A stretch of DNA of 64,000 bases from positions 2,728,001 through 2,792,000 of the forward strand of contig OX337228.1 in assembly GCA_946965045.2 (NCBI GenBank), written 5' to 3'. The position numbers and the translations under genes were made by a program. This DNA comes from Epithemia pelagica (lineage: Eukaryota > Bacillariophyta > Bacillariophyceae > Surirellales > Surirellaceae). Of the stretch, positions 8,424-17,830 are shown piece by piece. Positions within the stretch are counted from its first letter, which is position 1. Each line of letters begins with the position of its first letter. The notes beneath the pieces are model-generated. The model saw only the letters and a list, made by a program, of their open reading frames with translations. It did no database searches and was not told the DNA's origin.

Positions 8424-9806
8424 ATGCCGCAAACTCACGTCATTGACTTGTGTTCGGCATCAAGTGAGGAGGATGAAGAGCATTCCAGCAAGAAGATAAC
8501 TGAGAGGTCTAGTGCAATAACAGATTTGTCAAAGGATCGACCATCAACGGGCGGAAATCGGAAACGTGCACGACCAGCAGATCAAGAGGATGAGGTTGAC
8601 TGCCTGGTGTCAATGCGACATCCCAAGGCTTCAATGAAATCTCACGACGGTGGAAGGGCCAAACCGAAAATCTCTCATCCTGGTGAACTTGTTGTCCTGG
8701 AGGAAATCAAATCAAGCAAAGATTTTTGCCATTCTTCATTACCAATGACACAGCAACAAAATCCATTTGTGGCTGTTTACATTGAGGGAGATGGCGACAC
8801 GGCCATTGTGACAGATGGAATTGTGAACAATCTTCGTGCATATTGCCACACTATGGCAAACACCTCTTCGCAAAACAAACGATTCCTAGCTTCCTGTTGT
8901 CGATCGTCTGGTGACCACCCCGGTGCTGATCGTTTGAGTTGCCTCTGTCACATCCAACAAAAGGACAAATTCAGTTGTGGGTACCGAAACACGCAAATGC
9001 TTCTGGCGGCTCTTTGTAACTGGCTTTCTCCCGATCATCCCTATTTTGCACTATCTAACCAACACGTACGAGAGGCATCTCCAAGCGGACTATTTGCCAT
9101 CCCCTCCCTACAAACCCTTCAACGAATGATGGAATCAGGCTGGGCCATTGGACTGGATCCAGAGGGTGCTGCTCATTTCTCCGGAAGCATTGTGGGTAAA
9201 ACAAGCTGGATCGGTGCTGCAGAGGTATGGTCTTTGTTTGCTTATTGGAAAATGGACGCTTGTCTCGTACAATTTATTAAATGCCACGAGTCGAGACGCC
9301 TCTTGGGTTTCTTTTGCGCAGCCTACTTTTCACCACAATTTTCTTCCGCATGTTTGCATTGCTCGAGAGGAAGAATGAAATCGCGATCGTTTGTGGAACA
9401 ACTCCTAAAGTGTGCCGAACAAACGAGGTTGGAACGCGTTGTCCAGTCCAAGAAATCTTCTAATATTCCGGCGAAATCATCGTGTTCCTGTCTGATCCTA
9501 CCACTCTATCTACAATGGCAAGGCCATTCTGTCACGGTTGTGGGTGTAGAATCAGACTCGAAGGGACTGCCACGAAACCTTATTGTGTTGGATCCGCTGG
9601 CTGAAGGAAACCAATACAAACAGGACTGGAGTCGACGATATCCACCAAAAGCTCGTGTTCCTCTGGCCAAAGTAGAACGCAAGGATTGTCAACTAATTGT
9701 GGTTTCGCCTTTTGCGGCAAACCATCGACAGATCAATGCTGTCACAGCGGCTTCGGAAGCCGTACAGAGAGTAATCTATGGTGCCAATAAGAATGGAAAG
9801 ATATAG
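8424..9806 (+). CDS. ZUP1: ZUP1/ZUFSP-like ubiquitin peptidase (family C78)
   Basis: The 460-residue protein carries the C78 peptidase signature: FSCGYRNTQML near 183-193 with the nucleophile Cys, KTSWIGAAEVWSL near 255-267, LYLQWQGHSVTVVGVE near 361-376 with the catalytic His, and NLIVLDPLAE near 386 with the Asp. Family members ZUP1/ZUFSP and UFSP cleave ubiquitin or UFM1; the CGYRN and QGHS blocks resemble ZUP1, which prefers K63-linked chains at DNA damage sites. The zinc fingers of animal ZUP1 are missing. The extreme N-terminus instead reads VIDL followed by Ser and acidic residues (6-19), a textbook SUMO-interacting motif, then a basic nuclear-localisation-like stretch. Specificity for ubiquitin over UFM1 is inferred. 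Confidence 0.85.
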   Translation: MPQTHVIDLCSASSEEDEEHSSKKITERSSAITDLSKDRPSTGGNRKRARPADQEDEVDCLVSMRHPKASMKSHDGGRAKPKISHPGELVVLEEIKSSKDFCHSSLPMTQQQNPFVAVYIEGDGDTAIVTDGIVNNLRAYCHTMANTSSQNKRFLASCCRSSGDHPGADRLSCLCHIQQKDKFSCGYRNTQMLLAALCNWLSPDHPYFALSNQHVREASPSGLFAIPSLQTLQRMMESGWAIGLDPEGAAHFSGSIVGKTSWIGAAEVWSLFAYWKMDACLVQFIKCHESRRLLGFFCAAYFSPQFSSACLHCSRGRMKSRSFVEQLLKCAEQTRLERVVQSKKSSNIPAKSSCSCLILPLYLQWQGHSVTVVGVESDSKGLPRNLIVLDPLAEGNQYKQDWSRRYPPKARVPLAKVERKDCQLIVVSPFAANHRQINAVTAASEAVQRVIYGANKNGKI

Positions 9807-9817
9807 GATTGTGAGAT

Positions 9818-9866
9818 TACTCCTACTCCTACTCTAGCTAGAGTAGGAGTACTAGGAGTAGGAGTA
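9818..9866. repeat. Palindromic pentamer-rich segment downstream of ZUP1
   Basis: This stretch is built from ACTCCT/AGGAGT units. Positions 9824-9851 form a perfect 28-bp palindrome centred on AGCT. It lies 12 bp after the ZUP1 stop and about 80 bp before the retroelement, so it could act as a 3' end hairpin, a remnant of another element, or simply a replication-slippage product. Confidence 0.75.
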
Positions 9867-9948
9867 GTTGTTTGGGGAGACCAGGTAGCATGTGTAGGTG
9901 GTGGTAGCCGACGGGGCAATAGAACAGTTGCCATCGGTGTTTTCGATA

Positions 9949-10159
9949 CGCATCGTACCGCCCCCGGTCAAGAAGGGACCGACGGACGAACGCTGATCGA
10001 GTCATCGCACCCAAAGGAGTTCCTGGAAGAAGAGAGTGTGTTGGGACGGTCTTTGTGAAGACTGTCCCAACAAAGTTTCAACAATCATAAATTGTTGGAA
10101 AGAAGATTTGTGAAGGTCATCGTTGGATTTGATCACCCTACGGTTCTTTACATTCTTCT
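9949..10159 (+). repeat. Split direct repeat A1
   Basis: This 211-bp unit begins CGCATCGTACCGCCCCC, marks the left end of the element and recurs at 18247-18457. It contains two hairpins: 10041-10070 (TTGGGACGGTCTT and its complement around a 4-nt loop, one G/T mismatch) and about 10077-10101 (CAACAAT/ATTGTTG around CATAA). Confidence 0.92.
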
Positions 10160-10206
10160 CCCTGTTCGACCGTGCCATCCACCTCATCCTTGTCTGCGTT
10201 TGCGTG

Positions 10207-12540
10207 ATGTTTGAGTGGGCAAGTACTCCGGATTCTTCGCCCTCCGTGGGGTCGTCAGGTGAGTCTGCTGTTTCTGTGACCGGGGGGGGGACCCTTCGTT
10301 CGGGTTCTCTCTTCGGTGTTGTTCGTATCGAACAAGATACCTTTGAGGCGTCTTGTCGGGGATTTATCGGGGCAGGGCAGCGCGTGTGCATTCGTACGGA
10401 TTGTTCCGTGGCATCACATGCATCCAAGAAGCACGAGTGGAGTAAGTTAGTCGGTGACGATACCTCGGGGATATTTATTCGCGGTGTCAGTGATTCTTCA
10501 AGTTCCGACGCTTCGGACGTTCTGTTTTGTCAACCGGTTCTTCAAGGCCACTACATTCGCACTCTGGATTGGAATGAAATGGAGTTAAGCCCGCGTTCTC
10601 TTGAGAGTTGGCAAGCAACGTTTGCATCACTCAAGCACGCGTCCTCCGAGTCGGGTGAAGGTGTGGATCTCACAACTGCAGCCAAGGTCATGGAAAACAC
10701 TAAGGCTGAAGTGAAGTTTGTAGCTATGACGCCCAACCCCAAGCGCAAAAAACGGGGACATCAAATGTTGGTGGAAACGGTGTCTAGTGAAGATGAAGAT
10801 GAGATGGGCGTCAAGAGTTCCTCAGTCGCTACTCCTCAGAAAAGACGTGTAGTTCCGTGGAAGGCTGTCCCTGAGGACATCGGAAAGGATCAGCCTACAC
10901 CTACTGTCAAAGTGTTGCAAGGTGGGGCTTGGACTAATTTAGTTACCAATGTCAACACGTTGCGTGAGGAACATGAGAAGGAGGGACAGGAAAGGGTAGT
11001 TCTGGAATCGACGCTGGACGGTGAAATCGAGAGGCTGCACGTGAAACTTTCGGTGATCCATGCTTTGTTGGGAGAGAGGTCCGAAGATTTTGGCACTCAG
11101 TCTGCTTTTGAAGTCTTGACACATTGTATGTCAACTGTGCGCGCTCTCCAAGGTTTGGTGGCCAAGCGACTGGAAGCTCCTCTGGATGCGGGTTTCTTGA
11201 ACCGGTTAGAGGAATTGGATCGAAAAATCGAACAAGCTGTGGCCTCTTCCAAGACGATGGTGCAAGAACGGTTGGATGATTTCTTTGCTGACCACAGTGA
11301 CTTTCGTAAGCAGTTTGTTAACCCAACCTTGCAACTTCTCGCGCGTTCCACGACGGATAAGACTGATCCAGGCGGAAAGTGGGCCGAGACGCTTGCCAAC
11401 CTCAAAACCAGGATCGAGAAAGTTGAGCAAGGTGGTGGAGGTTACCCAGTACATTCTGGTTCGACTACCACAAAGCCGCAGGGAGTCTCTTTTGGATGGC
11501 CCACGAGTTTGGTCTCCTCCGGAGGATGGTCTACCCAAGCAAGTTCTGATGGAAACCAATCGCAGTGGATTCAAGGAGAGTTCCAACGAATGAAAGAGGA
11601 AATCAATGAACTCAAGACTAGTATGAGAGATCTCCAACAACAATCGGAAACGGATGCTATTGTTGTTGGATCGATAGTTTTCCCTTCTCGCGGCTTTTGT
11701 GTGTCGTGGATGGCGCGTCATGCGGTCGAAGCAGACCCGCATGTGTTTGTGGACGCTGTATCGTTGTTGTCTCTAGCCACATCGGATGTGAGCTTGGACG
11801 AAGAACGCGCGGCAAATCTGCGGGCAACCACAGCCAAGGTTCGTGATAAGACGCCTTATCACACCGCATATATCGCGTCGTTTAGCCTGGAAGTACCACC
11901 ATTGCTTGGAAAAGGCGCGGACCAGTCGTTGACCACTAACTCAAGAGCTTTGGGAGGAGTACCGAAATTTGAAGACTTTCATCCGCCGTCCGGTCGCGAA
12001 GGAATACACCAACGCATTTTGGACCATGTTAAGGATGGGCGGAGGACCTTGGAACAAGCGATCGGCGACCTGTTTGCGTTTGGAACCGAGCCGGCTAGTG
12101 TCGCTCATGAATTGCTTTTGCAGAGCAAAACATTTTGGGACGACCTGTGCCACTGGATCATCAGGTATCATCAGCAAGTTCAAGCAGAAAGCGAGGCAAG
12201 TTGTCAAGAAGTGTGGATACTTATCTCACACTGCGTCCGAGCAGTCTTTCGAAGCTTGCGTGAAGCCAGGGCCCCAGGTCGAGCCACAAACACTCCTGCT
12301 GGGATGCTTTGGGGCACTTTGAGGGCCCATGAAGTTATGAAAGAATACAGGCAAGCGGATTTCAGCGGACATCCGAAGATAGCCCTCATTCTTCATGAGC
12401 ATCTGATCCGTTTTGCCACGCCGAGATCCAAGTTCTCTGCTTTGAAGGCTGGGTTGGAAGAACGCATGGACAAGTTACAGCGCTCTGTAAACTCGGTAGT
12501 TGCGGCTTCGAACAAAGGCGGAGGAAAGAAAAATGCATGA
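10207..12540 (+). CDS. Retroelement ORF1, Gag-like protein
   Basis: The product is 777 residues from the first in-frame ATG at 10207; the open frame itself extends upstream through A1. It is hydrophilic, with an acidic/Ser-rich N-terminus, a basic KRKKRG patch near 205 (10738), and a helical, coiled-coil-like middle (about residues 250-480) rich in Glu, Leu and Lys. I recognise no zinc knuckle. Its position upstream of the reverse transcriptase and its size fit the structural protein of YR retroelements, but the Gag call rests on position. The frame ends in TGA at 12538-12540, and the next codons stay open in the same frame into ORF2. Confidence 0.8.
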   Translation: MFEWASTPDSSPSVGSSGESAVSVTGGGTLRSGSLFGVVRIEQDTFEASCRGFIGAGQRVCIRTDCSVASHASKKHEWSKLVGDDTSGIFIRGVSDSSSSDASDVLFCQPVLQGHYIRTLDWNEMELSPRSLESWQATFASLKHASSESGEGVDLTTAAKVMENTKAEVKFVAMTPNPKRKKRGHQMLVETVSSEDEDEMGVKSSSVATPQKRRVVPWKAVPEDIGKDQPTPTVKVLQGGAWTNLVTNVNTLREEHEKEGQERVVLESTLDGEIERLHVKLSVIHALLGERSEDFGTQSAFEVLTHCMSTVRALQGLVAKRLEAPLDAGFLNRLEELDRKIEQAVASSKTMVQERLDDFFADHSDFRKQFVNPTLQLLARSTTDKTDPGGKWAETLANLKTRIEKVEQGGGGYPVHSGSTTTKPQGVSFGWPTSLVSSGGWSTQASSDGNQSQWIQGEFQRMKEEINELKTSMRDLQQQSETDAIVVGSIVFPSRGFCVSWMARHAVEADPHVFVDAVSLLSLATSDVSLDEERAANLRATTAKVRDKTPYHTAYIASFSLEVPPLLGKGADQSLTTNSRALGGVPKFEDFHPPSGREGIHQRILDHVKDGRRTLEQAIGDLFAFGTEPASVAHELLLQSKTFWDDLCHWIIRYHQQVQAESEASCQEVWILISHCVRAVFRSLREARAPGRATNTPAGMLWGTLRAHEVMKEYRQADFSGHPKIALILHEHLIRFATPRSKFSALKAGLEERMDKLQRSVNSVVAASNKGGGKKNA

Positions 12541-12609
12541 GATGAAAGAGTTGTGAAATCACGGGAGGTTCGAAAAAGAAAGGCTGGGCAGAGGGTTGGC
12601 GATGTGGCG

Positions 12610-15600
12610 ATGCGGAAGGAAAAGGTTGGAGAAGTATTTGATGTCGTGATGGCGAAGGATAATTGTTATGTAGAAAGAAGTTCGCCTTGCAACTCGCAAA
12701 CTGGAGTGGAAGAGCGGAAGATTACTCGTTTGCAAGTAGGACAAGGTAATTGTCGAATCGGATTGGCGAGCGGAGGGACACCCTTTTGGTTTTGGGCCGT
12801 CTCTTCGCTCGGCCAAATACAGTGGATTGATGTTCCAGAGGGACATTGGCATAATGGCGAAACGGGCTCGGAAGGATGGAGTCAATTGGCGATAGGACAA
12901 GAAGGAAAACGTACAAGAAATCGGGGATGCAAGAAGGCACGGATCTCATACACTGCCCCTCAAGCTTGGGACAAACGGTCTGATGTGGATGTAGTCCTGT
13001 TTGATGGAGGTTTGTCTCCTGGTCCAAGGCATCCCGTGTGGAAGATGGAGTCGGTGAAGGTGGTGTGTTGGATAGGAGGGAGAAAGGGCGCAGGACCGTA
13101 CGACAAGTCCCAATGGAACACGACGGTGATGCGTCTTTCTCATGATGAGTTGGGTGGTGTTACAACACAAGTGGCCATGATACATGTGGCGGAGCGTTCT
13201 GATGGTTCGACCAGAACACGGTTCGTTGATTGTTGGAGAAATTACATCGAAGGAGGTTTGAGGAAAACAACAATGAGTGGCGTTGTGGATTGTACGGTCC
13301 ATGGTCGACAATGCAAGGCGCCTCCGAGATACGAGCCGGGAGTTCACGAGAGAACCGTGATGGAGCGAAAGTTACATTGGAAAACTGACCAGTCTCGTGA
13401 GCATGTTTTGCCTTGCGTGTTTTCAAGGACTGATTGGGTGCAGAGAAAGTTGTCGTCACGAGAACTGGCAGTGGCGCTTGATTTTCCTGCAGAGTTGCAC
13501 AAACAAGCAACAGATGAGGAATTGAGATGTTGGATTCAAGAATTGAAGGTCCCATTCAAGTGCAGAGTCCAAGTGGCGATGTCACTGAAGGAATGGATGA
13601 GAGAAGAGGAAGATGGGGACGACGGTAGAATAGGAGAATCTAAAAAAGGAGTTAGTCCCTTTGTTTGCCGTGGAAAAGAAGAAGACGAGTTCGATGAATC
13701 ACGAATGACGGAAACCGAAGCGTTGTTGTCGGTTCCTGACGGTGATGAAGGAGTCGGATCTCTTAACATAGAGGAACGACGTGAGGACAGAAACCTCAAG
13801 GCAACAAAATCGGATGACGCGGCTATTCCAACTTACCTTTGGGATGACCGGATTTGTGACAAACTAGGGATTCGAGACGTGAAGAAACAAGCACATTGTG
13901 TCAAGGCTCTGGAGGTCATCCGACGGGGAGCCCTTAGATATTGGAAGCGCCTTGTTTGCTCGGATTTCTGGCGTTGGTGGCGATACCAACGATTTGATAT
14001 TGACGAGAGTGAGGACAAGAGTCGCAAGGAACGCACGATCGCAGCGGGATTGAGTGCTCTAGCACACGCTTCGGAGGCATCGTGGTGGGACTGGGACAAG
14101 GGTTCTTCACCCTTCTTCTGGAGAATCCCAGATGCACAATGGCTTCAAGAAATGCGCGATGGAATCTCTCCGATGTGGATTGGAGATCCACCGGCATATA
14201 GACGGAGACAGAAAGCAAATCCGGATGAGAAACAAAGAGCGTTTGAAACAAAGAAGCTCGCCAAGGTTCGACGTCGCGGATACATTGCCCCCACGAATGG
14301 CATAAAGTCACTTACGAGTTTCTTTTCCGTTCCCAAGGGCGAAGATGATATTCGTATGGTGTATGACGGAACCAAGAGTGGACTTAACGCCGCTCTATTC
14401 GCGCCTTGGTTCGGCTTGGGAAATGTTACGTCAATGTTGAGGACGGTAGAATCGAAAACTTGGTCGGCCGACAACGATTTCGGCGAAATGTTTTTAAATT
14501 TCTGGTTGCACCCTGATTTGCGAGCTTACACAGGAATTGACATTACCGAGTTGTTTCCTGACGAACTCAAGGCAAAGTTTGGTCGAACACGTCTTTGGGA
14601 AACCTGGTCTCGTTGCGCAATGGGGTTGACCACATCTCCATACCAGGCCACTCAAAATGCACAACGAGTAAAGCGTCTTATATTTGGAGACAGGTTAGAT
14701 CCGACGAACATTTTCGGTTGGGCTGACGTGCGATTGAACTTACCAGGTGATTCGGATTATGACCCGAGTCGGCCGTGGATTAGCAAGATTCGCGGGAACG
14801 GCGATATTGCGGCAGATGTCCATCCATATGTGGACGATCTGAGGGAGACAGCCCCTACGGAGGAAGAGGCCTGGTTGGCAGCGAGCAAGATGGCCAAGGG
14901 GGCGGCATACTACGGACTGCAGGATGCTGCACGGAAAAGGCGACCACCCAGTAGAACCCCCGGTGCATGGGCGGGAGCTGTGGTGGGAACGGACGAGAGG
15001 GGACAAGTATTCAAGACGGTGTCCCAGGAGCGTTGGAACAAAACGCGAGGTCATATAGCGACGTTGAGGAAATGGGCAGAGTCGGATCATAAGATCAACA
15101 GAAAAGAGCTCGAGCGAGTGAGAGGATTCTTGGTTTATGTGTCGTTGACCTTCGATACAATGGTACCTTACCTGAAGGGGATTCATCACACGTTGGAGTC
15201 TTGGCGAGACGATCGCGATGAGGAAGGATGGCGATTGCCCGAGAAAGATCGACGAAAGCGGAAACATAGCGAGAGCCAAGAGTCAAATGTCCCGCCGAAG
15301 GAGGTTGTGCAATCTCCAAGATTCAAAAGTGATGTGGCGGCGTTGAGTAATTTGACGAAAGATGAAACACCGCCAAGGATTCAGGCTCGTCCAATTGCGG
15401 GAGCGAAAGTGGCGATTGTATTTGGTGATGCTTCTGGCGAGGGTTTTGGATCCTCGCTGTGGCTGTATGGGGCAAATACAGTGGAGACAGAGCACGGACT
15501 GTGGACGCGAGAGTATGGCTCTCGTTCGTCGAACTATCGCGAATTGTATAACCTTGTGTTTCGTTTGGAAGCCTTGATTGACGATGGCACAATTCCAAGT

Positions 15601-16362
15601 GGCGCTGAAGTGTTTGTTTTCACTGATAATTCGACCGCGGAGTCCGCATTCTATAAAGGCACATCGTCATCTCGACTGCTGTTTGATCTTGTGCTCAGAA
15701 CAAAACGTTTGGAAATGTTGGGGAAGATATTTGTTCGGGTCATTTGGGTTGCTGGAACCCGAATGATAGAGCAGGGAACGGATGGTCTGTCTCGTGGGGA
15801 TCTGATGACGGGCGTGATGGCCGGGGGGAACATGCTCATGTATGTCCCACTCAATAAAACGGCCGAGGAGAGACAAACCGGTTTGGTAGATTGGTTGAAA
15901 AGTATCGCTCCGTCCATGAATTGGAAGGAGCTTACAGCAAAGGATTGGTTCGAGAGAGCTTTTGAGGATGATAACTTTGTTTGGATGCCGCCGCCAGCCA
16001 TTGCTGATGTTGCCGTGGACCAGTTGTGTGAATCACGACACATCCGCACACGAACCGGCCACATTTTCGTCTGCCCTGCCCTGATGACGAATAGGTGGCG
16101 AAAAAAGCTGGGAAAAGTGGCGGATTGCGTTTTTACTGTGCCAGTGGGAAGTGAATTGTGGAGGAAATCTCAACATGAACCTTTGATTGTTGCTTTTGTT
16201 TGCCCCTTTTTGCACAGGCGTCCGTGGCAAGTCAAACGGGCAAAATCAGTATTGGACCAAGTGGACCGGGAACTGCAAGAGCTGTGGCCATCCGGTGCTT
16301 CCTCTGTGCGGGATTGTTTGCGCAAACTTTGGTTGTACAAGGGGGACGAGCAAGACTTGTAA
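12610..16362 (+). CDS. Retroelement ORF2, reverse transcriptase / RNase H
   Basis: The frame is open from directly after the ORF1 stop (12541) and identical in phase to ORF1. The first ATG is at 12610, giving 1250 residues. The N-terminal 430 residues are not assigned. The reverse transcriptase lies at about 14280-15200, with IRMVYDGTKSGLN, a motif A region NDFGEMFLNFWLH, AMGLTTSPYQAT (motif B) and YVDD (14827-14838, motif C). RNase H follows at 15410-15850 with its acidic residues in GDASGEGFG, SNYREL, FTDNSTAES and GTDGLSRGD. It would copy the element RNA. Translation may come by readthrough of the ORF1 stop or by reinitiation. The C-terminus overlaps ORF3. Confidence 0.9.
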   Translation: MRKEKVGEVFDVVMAKDNCYVERSSPCNSQTGVEERKITRLQVGQGNCRIGLASGGTPFWFWAVSSLGQIQWIDVPEGHWHNGETGSEGWSQLAIGQEGKRTRNRGCKKARISYTAPQAWDKRSDVDVVLFDGGLSPGPRHPVWKMESVKVVCWIGGRKGAGPYDKSQWNTTVMRLSHDELGGVTTQVAMIHVAERSDGSTRTRFVDCWRNYIEGGLRKTTMSGVVDCTVHGRQCKAPPRYEPGVHERTVMERKLHWKTDQSREHVLPCVFSRTDWVQRKLSSRELAVALDFPAELHKQATDEELRCWIQELKVPFKCRVQVAMSLKEWMREEEDGDDGRIGESKKGVSPFVCRGKEEDEFDESRMTETEALLSVPDGDEGVGSLNIEERREDRNLKATKSDDAAIPTYLWDDRICDKLGIRDVKKQAHCVKALEVIRRGALRYWKRLVCSDFWRWWRYQRFDIDESEDKSRKERTIAAGLSALAHASEASWWDWDKGSSPFFWRIPDAQWLQEMRDGISPMWIGDPPAYRRRQKANPDEKQRAFETKKLAKVRRRGYIAPTNGIKSLTSFFSVPKGEDDIRMVYDGTKSGLNAALFAPWFGLGNVTSMLRTVESKTWSADNDFGEMFLNFWLHPDLRAYTGIDITELFPDELKAKFGRTRLWETWSRCAMGLTTSPYQATQNAQRVKRLIFGDRLDPTNIFGWADVRLNLPGDSDYDPSRPWISKIRGNGDIAADVHPYVDDLRETAPTEEEAWLAASKMAKGAAYYGLQDAARKRRPPSRTPGAWAGAVVGTDERGQVFKTVSQERWNKTRGHIATLRKWAESDHKINRKELERVRGFLVYVSLTFDTMVPYLKGIHHTLESWRDDRDEEGWRLPEKDRRKRKHSESQESNVPPKEVVQSPRFKSDVAALSNLTKDETPPRIQARPIAGAKVAIVFGDASGEGFGSSLWLYGANTVETEHGLWTREYGSRSSNYRELYNLVFRLEALIDDGTIPSGAEVFVFTDNSTAESAFYKGTSSSRLLFDLVLRTKRLEMLGKIFVRVIWVAGTRMIEQGTDGLSRGDLMTGVMAGGNMLMYVPLNKTAEERQTGLVDWLKSIAPSMNWKELTAKDWFERAFEDDNFVWMPPPAIADVAVDQLCESRHIRTRTGHIFVCPALMTNRWRKKLGKVADCVFTVPVGSELWRKSQHEPLIVAFVCPFLHRRPWQVKRAKSVLDQVDRELQELWPSGASSVRDCLRKLWLYKGDEQDL

Positions 16363-17764
16363 AGGCATTTGGCACGCCAAATGTTATCGGCAATTATCTG
16401 AAGATCAGTTCCCAGTGTACGAACCAGGAGATCTAGACGATGCTTTGTTGGATAGTGAATTGAATTGCGAGATGGCAGATGATGAGGGAAGGTTTCAAGA
16501 GGCGAGAATCGGCGACGACTTGATGTGCACTTTTCAGTGCGACGAATGCAGCTTCTTCAATCTTCAAGGCCGATATCCCTTCATGGCTAAAGAATCGGAC
16601 AAGCTGCTCATGTTGTGCATTCGGAGAGCGACATTGGATGCGTTCTGGTCCCGAGAAAGAGCAACTGTGGACAAGAACTGGCGAGAGATGAGAAGTCTGA
16701 TATCAACAGGCGAGGCCATGGGCATGGAGCATCCTTTGCCTTCCAGGGGGCCGTGCCCAACGAAAGATGAACAAGGACTTAATGTTGCTTGTTTGATGTT
16801 GATGAAGACTCTCAATCAAGGCCGCAACTCACGACACATCCAGTTTGAGTCGGCTCGAAAAGTGAGGTCGGTTGTCTCCAATTTCTATCACACTCTCCCA
16901 GGAGGAACAGGGCTTGCAACGGTGGGACAAGGAGAAAGAGGTGGATTGTTCTTCAGTGCTAGTACCACCAACAGTCATTGGTACAAAAGATTCATGACAG
17001 GCTGTCATCGAAGGATGGGAGATGTCTGGATTCCAGACCAAGCCACGACGTTGGATGAAGTCAAGGCCGGCCTGGAAATATTGGAGGAGGAATGGCAAGG
17101 TGGAGCGAAAGGCGCTCGTAAAACAGAACTAGCCTTGACTGGAGCTTTGGTAATTGCTGGATTTGTTGCGGCGCTTCGAGGTGAGGAAATTCCGCAAATA
17201 GACGTCGGACTCATGCGAAAATATTGGCAGGAAGGTCTGGATTATGCTCGTAAGAAGCATGTTCCATTGGCGCTTGCGGGTCGATTCAAGCAGACGAATG
17301 GCACCTTTAGGATTTACATCCACCCGTTGGCAGATGAAACTGCATCTGGAGTCAAGGTCAGGTTGTGGTTTGAACGCGCGATACGATGCTTAAACGACAG
17401 CAAGATCGTGTCGGGTCCAATGTTTCGAGTTACCAAACGTAAGGGACAGATCGCTCGAGCATCGGTGGGGGATTTGGATGTGCTGTTCCATGATTTATGG
17501 AAGCGTATCCAACATCGTCGGCCACATCTTATCGCGGAATCTACAAAGATAGAAGAGGCATACAGCGTGAGAAGATCCTTGAGACGAGGTGCAACCACAG
17601 AAGCCCAGAACAGGGGAATTCCGACAGACGTACTAGAGGCCAACAACAGGTGGAGGAAACACTTACGAGGAAGAGGAGTACTGCCCAATATGTCTATGGT
17701 GGAACGATACTCTGATGCCAAAGCGTCGGTTGAGACGCTGGTTCGATTTTCAGAATTGATGTAA
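16187..17764 (+). CDS. Retroelement ORF3, zinc-finger plus tyrosine recombinase
   Basis: The frame is open for 525 codons from just after a TGA at 16184-16186, and lies +1 relative to ORF2, overlapping it by 176 nt. The start of the frame encodes a Cys-rich finger (CKSCG, CGIVC, FGC, KTC, WHAKC, later CDEC). The first ATG is only at 16472, after most of those cysteines. The catalytic domain is at about 17100-17764: an Arg in FVAALRGEEIP, the second Arg block SLRRGATTEAQNRGI near 17577, a downstream NNRWRKHLRGR, and the Tyr in MVERYSD near 17709. This recombinase would integrate the circular DNA copy. Expression probably needs a frame change from ORF2. Confidence 0.88.
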   Translation: MLLLFAPFCTGVRGKSNGQNQYWTKWTGNCKSCGHPVLPLCGIVCANFGCTRGTSKTCKGIWHAKCYRQLSEDQFPVYEPGDLDDALLDSELNCEMADDEGRFQEARIGDDLMCTFQCDECSFFNLQGRYPFMAKESDKLLMLCIRRATLDAFWSRERATVDKNWREMRSLISTGEAMGMEHPLPSRGPCPTKDEQGLNVACLMLMKTLNQGRNSRHIQFESARKVRSVVSNFYHTLPGGTGLATVGQGERGGLFFSASTTNSHWYKRFMTGCHRRMGDVWIPDQATTLDEVKAGLEILEEEWQGGAKGARKTELALTGALVIAGFVAALRGEEIPQIDVGLMRKYWQEGLDYARKKHVPLALAGRFKQTNGTFRIYIHPLADETASGVKVRLWFERAIRCLNDSKIVSGPMFRVTKRKGQIARASVGDLDVLFHDLWKRIQHRRPHLIAESTKIEEAYSVRRSLRRGATTEAQNRGIPTDVLEANNRWRKHLRGRGVLPNMSMVERYSDAKASVETLVRFSELM

Positions 17765-17830
17765 GAGAAGGAAAAATGAAGCAGAGGTGGAGGATACAGA
17801 TGAATATTGAAGAGAGGAACGACCACACGG

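Noticed and set aside
12610-13900. Complete DNA methyltransferase domain in the retroelement
   Set aside because: Only one loosely similar block is seen; the SAM-binding and catalytic motifs are not found.
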